From Chloroflexi bacterium RBG_19FT_COMBO_55_16 (lineage in GTDB: Bacteria > Chloroflexota > Anaerolineae > Anaerolineales > UBA4823), in assembly GCA_001795335.1 (NCBI GenBank), contig MGOK01000054.1, positions 228 to 8,491 on the forward strand: a stretch of DNA of 8,264 bases, in the 5' to 3' direction. Position 1 is the stretch's first letter. Each line of letters starts with the position of its first letter. The notes below the pieces were generated by a model. That model did no database searches. It was not told where the DNA came from and was given only the letters and a program-made list of their open reading frames with translations. Shown here in pieces: positions 6,406-8,264 of this stretch. Made by a program: the position numbers and the translations under genes.

Positions 6406-7392
6406 ATGCCCATCGATCTGATTTCTCTCGGCGAAATGATGCTGCGCCTGTCCCCGCCGAAGTATGAGCGGTTAAGGCGGGCGACTGCGTTCGAGCTGCG
6501 CGCCTGTGGGGCGCAGTTCAATATCGCTGCCAACCTGGCCGCATTAGGCAAGAAAACCCGCCTGCTCACCAAACTTCCGGACAACGAGCTGGGATGGCTC
6601 GCCCTATCGCTGGGCGACTCTTATGGCGTGGACATGTCGCAAGTCAAGTTGGAGGGCGCCAAGATCGGCATGGTCTTCGTGGAATTCAGCGCCGCGCCAC
6701 GCAGATTGACCCATTTATATGACCGCGCAGGGAGCGCAGCCAGCAGGACCACCCCAGAGGATTTCGATTGGCCCAGGCTGCTGGAGGGGGCGCGCCTGGC
6801 TTATCTGGACGGTATTTTCCCTGCGCTCAACTCCGGCTGCCAGCAGGCTACCCTGGCATACATTCGAGCCGCTAAGCAAGCCGGCTGTAGCCTGTGTTTC
6901 GACGTGAACTATCGCGAAAGCTTATGGGCGCCAGGTGAGGCATTGGCGTTCTACCGCCAGATCCTGCCCCAGGTCGAAATCCTGGTGACCAACCGTTCGG
7001 TGTCCGAGAAGGTGTTTGGTTACCAGGGGAACGACGAGCAGCTGCTCTCCACTTACAGGGACGAGTTCGGTTGCGCCATTGTCAGCCTGACCTACCGGGA
7101 GATGGACGGCTTGCAGCGCGGTAGCTGGTGGAGCCTTGGGTTGCAGGGAGACCAAAAGTATTCCGGACGGCGGTTTGAATTCGAAGTTGTCGACCAGTTC
7201 GGCAGCGGGGACGCCTTCTTCGCCGGGCTGCTCTACGGTTACCTGGAAAAGGGTGATCTCCAGTATGCGTTGGATTTCGGCGACGCGCTGTGCGCCCTGG
7301 CTCACACCCTCGAAGGGGATGTGGCGACTGTCTCGCCGCAGGATGTGGAAGCTTTGCTGGAGGAAGGGTATAGTTTGGTACCCAGAAGGTAA
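6406..7392 (+). CDS. PfkB-family carbohydrate kinase, probable 2-keto-3-deoxy-sugar-acid (KDG/KDGal) kinase
   Basis: A 328-residue ribokinase-like kinase. The N-terminal sugar-binding signature is at 34-48 (CGAQFNIAANLAALG), where the usual Gly-Gly is Cys-Gly and a common Glu is Gln37. FDVNYR at 165-170 is typical of KDG kinases. The C-terminal ATP-binding block VVDQFGSGDAFFAGLLYG spans 261-278, with Asp269 the expected catalytic base and GSGD the anion hole. The ALAHTLEGD segment (297-305) resembles the KDG kinase C-terminal helix. Predicted role: ATP-dependent phosphorylation of the 2-keto-3-deoxy-hexonate made by the upstream dehydratase, giving the aldolase substrate. ATG 6406 gives the normal length for the family, and no other start nearby keeps the first beta strand. 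No Shine-Dalgarno sequence precedes it, because the repeat occupies that place, so expression may be lower or differently controlled than for its neighbours. KDG kinase is favoured over fructokinase or ribokinase by context and FDVNYR. Confidence 0.92.
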   Translation: MPIDLISLGEMMLRLSPPKYERLRRATAFELRACGAQFNIAANLAALGKKTRLLTKLPDNELGWLALSLGDSYGVDMSQVKLEGAKIGMVFVEFSAAPRRLTHLYDRAGSAASRTTPEDFDWPRLLEGARLAYLDGIFPALNSGCQQATLAYIRAAKQAGCSLCFDVNYRESLWAPGEALAFYRQILPQVEILVTNRSVSEKVFGYQGNDEQLLSTYRDEFGCAIVSLTYREMDGLQRGSWWSLGLQGDQKYSGRRFEFEVVDQFGSGDAFFAGLLYGYLEKGDLQYALDFGDALCALAHTLEGDVATVSPQDVEALLEEGYSLVPRR

Positions 7393-7426
7393 ATTGGGAG
7401 ACGGTTCTACAGGGATAAAAAAGAAT

Positions 7427-8104
7427 ATGATCGATGAAATGAACCTGCGCGAACGCGCCATATACTGGACAAAACACACCGGTGTCTTGCCGGCGATCAA
7501 GATCAAAGACGAGGACGACGTCATTCCCTATATCCACGCCATGCACGCCGGGGGGGCGCGGGTGGTTGAGATCACCATGACAACGCCGTGCGCCCTGGAG
7601 CACTTCAAGGCGATCTCCGCGCAGTTCAAAGGGGAGGTGCTGGTTGCGGCCGGCACCGTGCTGGACGCAGCGACGGCCCGGGCAGCGATCCTGGCTGGCG
7701 TGAGCGTGATCGTCTCGCCAGCTTTCCGTCCAGAGGTGATCGCCACGGCCCGGCGCTATGGCGCCGCCTGCTATTCGGGGGCCTTCACAGCCACCGAGTG
7801 TCTGGCAGCGATGGAGGCCGGGGCAGACATGGTCAAGATCTTCCCTGCCGCGCTCGGCGGGCCGAAGTATTTGACCAACTTGAAGATGGTCTTCCCCGAG
7901 ATGAACTTGATCCCCTCGGGAGGGATCAGCCTCGAAAATGCCGCCGAGTACATACACTGCGGTGCCTGCGCCATCTCCGGGGCGCGCAATTTCTTCGATT
8001 ACGAGATGGTGAAGAAGGAAGGTGTGGCCTGGGTGACGCGCCAGGTGGCTACCTATATCGAGATCGTCGCAAAGGCCAAAGCAGACGCCCCTCCGCTGCC
8101 ATGA
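7427..8104 (+). CDS. KDPG/KDPGal-type class I aldolase (2-keto-3-deoxy-6-phosphogluconate aldolase family)
   Basis: A 225-residue TIM-barrel aldolase of the Eda/DgoA family, which cleaves a 2-keto-3-deoxy-6-phosphohexonate to pyruvate and glyceraldehyde 3-phosphate. Glu48 in VVEIT (46-50) matches the family general acid/base, and Lys137 in MVKIFPAA (135-142) matches the Schiff-base lysine. AAGTVL (74-79) and PSGGI (163-167) match the carboxylate and phosphate-binding loops. At the position of the E. coli Eda arginine after the catalytic Glu (EVTLRT) it has Thr (EITMTT), a change also known in other real family members. Start ATG 7427 is supported by AGGGA at 7411-7415 (spacing 11); ATG 7439 is an alternative that would remove four residues. 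It lies 34 bp after the kinase with no terminator between. It completes the pathway that the kinase and dehydratase imply. Choice between KDPG and KDPGal as substrate is open. Confidence 0.93.
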   Translation: MIDEMNLRERAIYWTKHTGVLPAIKIKDEDDVIPYIHAMHAGGARVVEITMTTPCALEHFKAISAQFKGEVLVAAGTVLDAATARAAILAGVSVIVSPAFRPEVIATARRYGAACYSGAFTATECLAAMEAGADMVKIFPAALGGPKYLTNLKMVFPEMNLIPSGGISLENAAEYIHCGACAISGARNFFDYEMVKKEGVAWVTRQVATYIEIVAKAKADAPPLP

Positions 8105-8135
8105 AAATTTCAACTACCCACCCAATAACTCTCAA

Positions 8136-8264
8136 ATGCTGAACGGCACTCCCCTCCCCTGGCTGCTCGAAGACGACCTCGATAACCCCGGCGTGCGCTA
8201 CTTTGCCCTGCGCGAGCTACTGGGCCAGCCTGAGGACAACACCGAAGTCCTCCAGGCCAAAGAA
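8136..8264 (+). CDS. Unrecognised protein, N-terminal 43 residues (partial, runs off the window)
   Basis: An open frame starts at ATG 8136, 31 bases after the aldolase stop, and remains open to the window edge. The start reads MLNGTPLPWLLEDDLDNPGV and continues with RYFALRELLGQPEDNTEVLQ. The pattern of tryptophan-Leu-Leu-Glu, then Asn-Pro-x-Val-Arg-Tyr, then a Leu-rich helix and Pro-Glu-Asp recalls the start of a family of uncharacterised proteins with alpha/alpha-toroid or HEAT-like helices found in Chloroflexota and often poorly named in databases. That link is from memory and weak. No clear Shine-Dalgarno sequence precedes the ATG. It may be a further operon member or the first gene of the next unit. 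No function is proposed. Confidence 0.6.
   Translation, partial: MLNGTPLPWLLEDDLDNPGVRYFALRELLGQPEDNTEVLQAKE

Noticed and set aside
5835..6584. A minus-strand open frame of about 249 codons crossing the repeat-rich gap.
   Set aside because: Its middle is a translation of the heptamer array (strings like NDERRNAE), and the rest mirrors the dehydratase and kinase genes. It is not a plausible protein.
7136..7426. In-frame 5' extension of the aldolase gene into the kinase gene.
   Set aside because: The extension is out of frame with the kinase, shows no family similarity, and the aldolase fold begins normally after ATG 7427.
7082..8113. A long open frame on the minus strand (about 343 codons) opposite the kinase end and aldolase.
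   Set aside because: Both plus-strand genes there have clear family motifs. The minus frame is rich in Arg, His, Pro and Gly with no recognisable domain, as expected for the complement of GC-rich coding sequence.
8101..8142. ATG overlapping the aldolase stop, giving a 13-residue peptide.
   Set aside because: It ends at a TGA after 13 codons and has no ribosome-binding site. The longer frame from 8136 is more likely the next gene.

Overview
The window is one tightly packed, all plus-strand catabolic operon of about 8.3 kb, cut at both ends. GC content looks high-fifties by eye. Gene order, protein style and a short TTCGTC-type repeat in the one AT-rich gap suggest a Chloroflexota (Anaerolineae-like) bacterium. 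That assignment is inference from general familiarity, because the window holds no rRNA or other marker gene.

Left part (1-2844): the back half of a CUT2-type (ribose/xylose/galactose family) sugar ABC importer. It comprises the C-terminal nucleotide-binding domain of an RbsA/XylG/MglA-like ATPase and two different RbsC-like permeases. The first ATPase domain lies upstream of the window, and no sugar-binding protein is present here.

Middle and right part (2889-8104): five enzymes that together read as a sugar-acid route ending in Entner-Doudoroff chemistry. They are a DUF4432 aldose-1-epimerase-like protein, a Gfo/Idh/MocA NAD(P)-dependent dehydrogenase, an enolase-superfamily (mandelate racemase subgroup) sugar-acid dehydratase, a PfkB-type 2-keto-3-deoxy-sugar-acid kinase, and a KDPG/KDPGal-type class I aldolase. 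The inferred flow is: import of a hexose-like sugar, anomer interconversion, oxidation to an aldonolactone or aldonate, dehydration to a 2-keto-3-deoxy-hexonate, phosphorylation, then cleavage to pyruvate and glyceraldehyde 3-phosphate. The closest textbook parallel is the De Ley-Doudoroff galactose pathway, but the true sugar cannot be read from the sequence. No lactonase is visible.

Coupling is tight. AGGAGG-like ribosome-binding sites lie inside or just after preceding stop codons, there is an ATGA stop/start overlap at 5160-5163, and a 53-bp overlap at 813-865. The longest gap is 70 bp (6336-6405). It is filled by a degenerate 7-bp tandem repeat and sits between the dehydratase and kinase genes. 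The last 129 bases begin an unrecognised gene that runs off the edge. No RNA gene, CRISPR array, insertion sequence or convincing terminator was seen, and no stretch over 300 bases lacks a gene.
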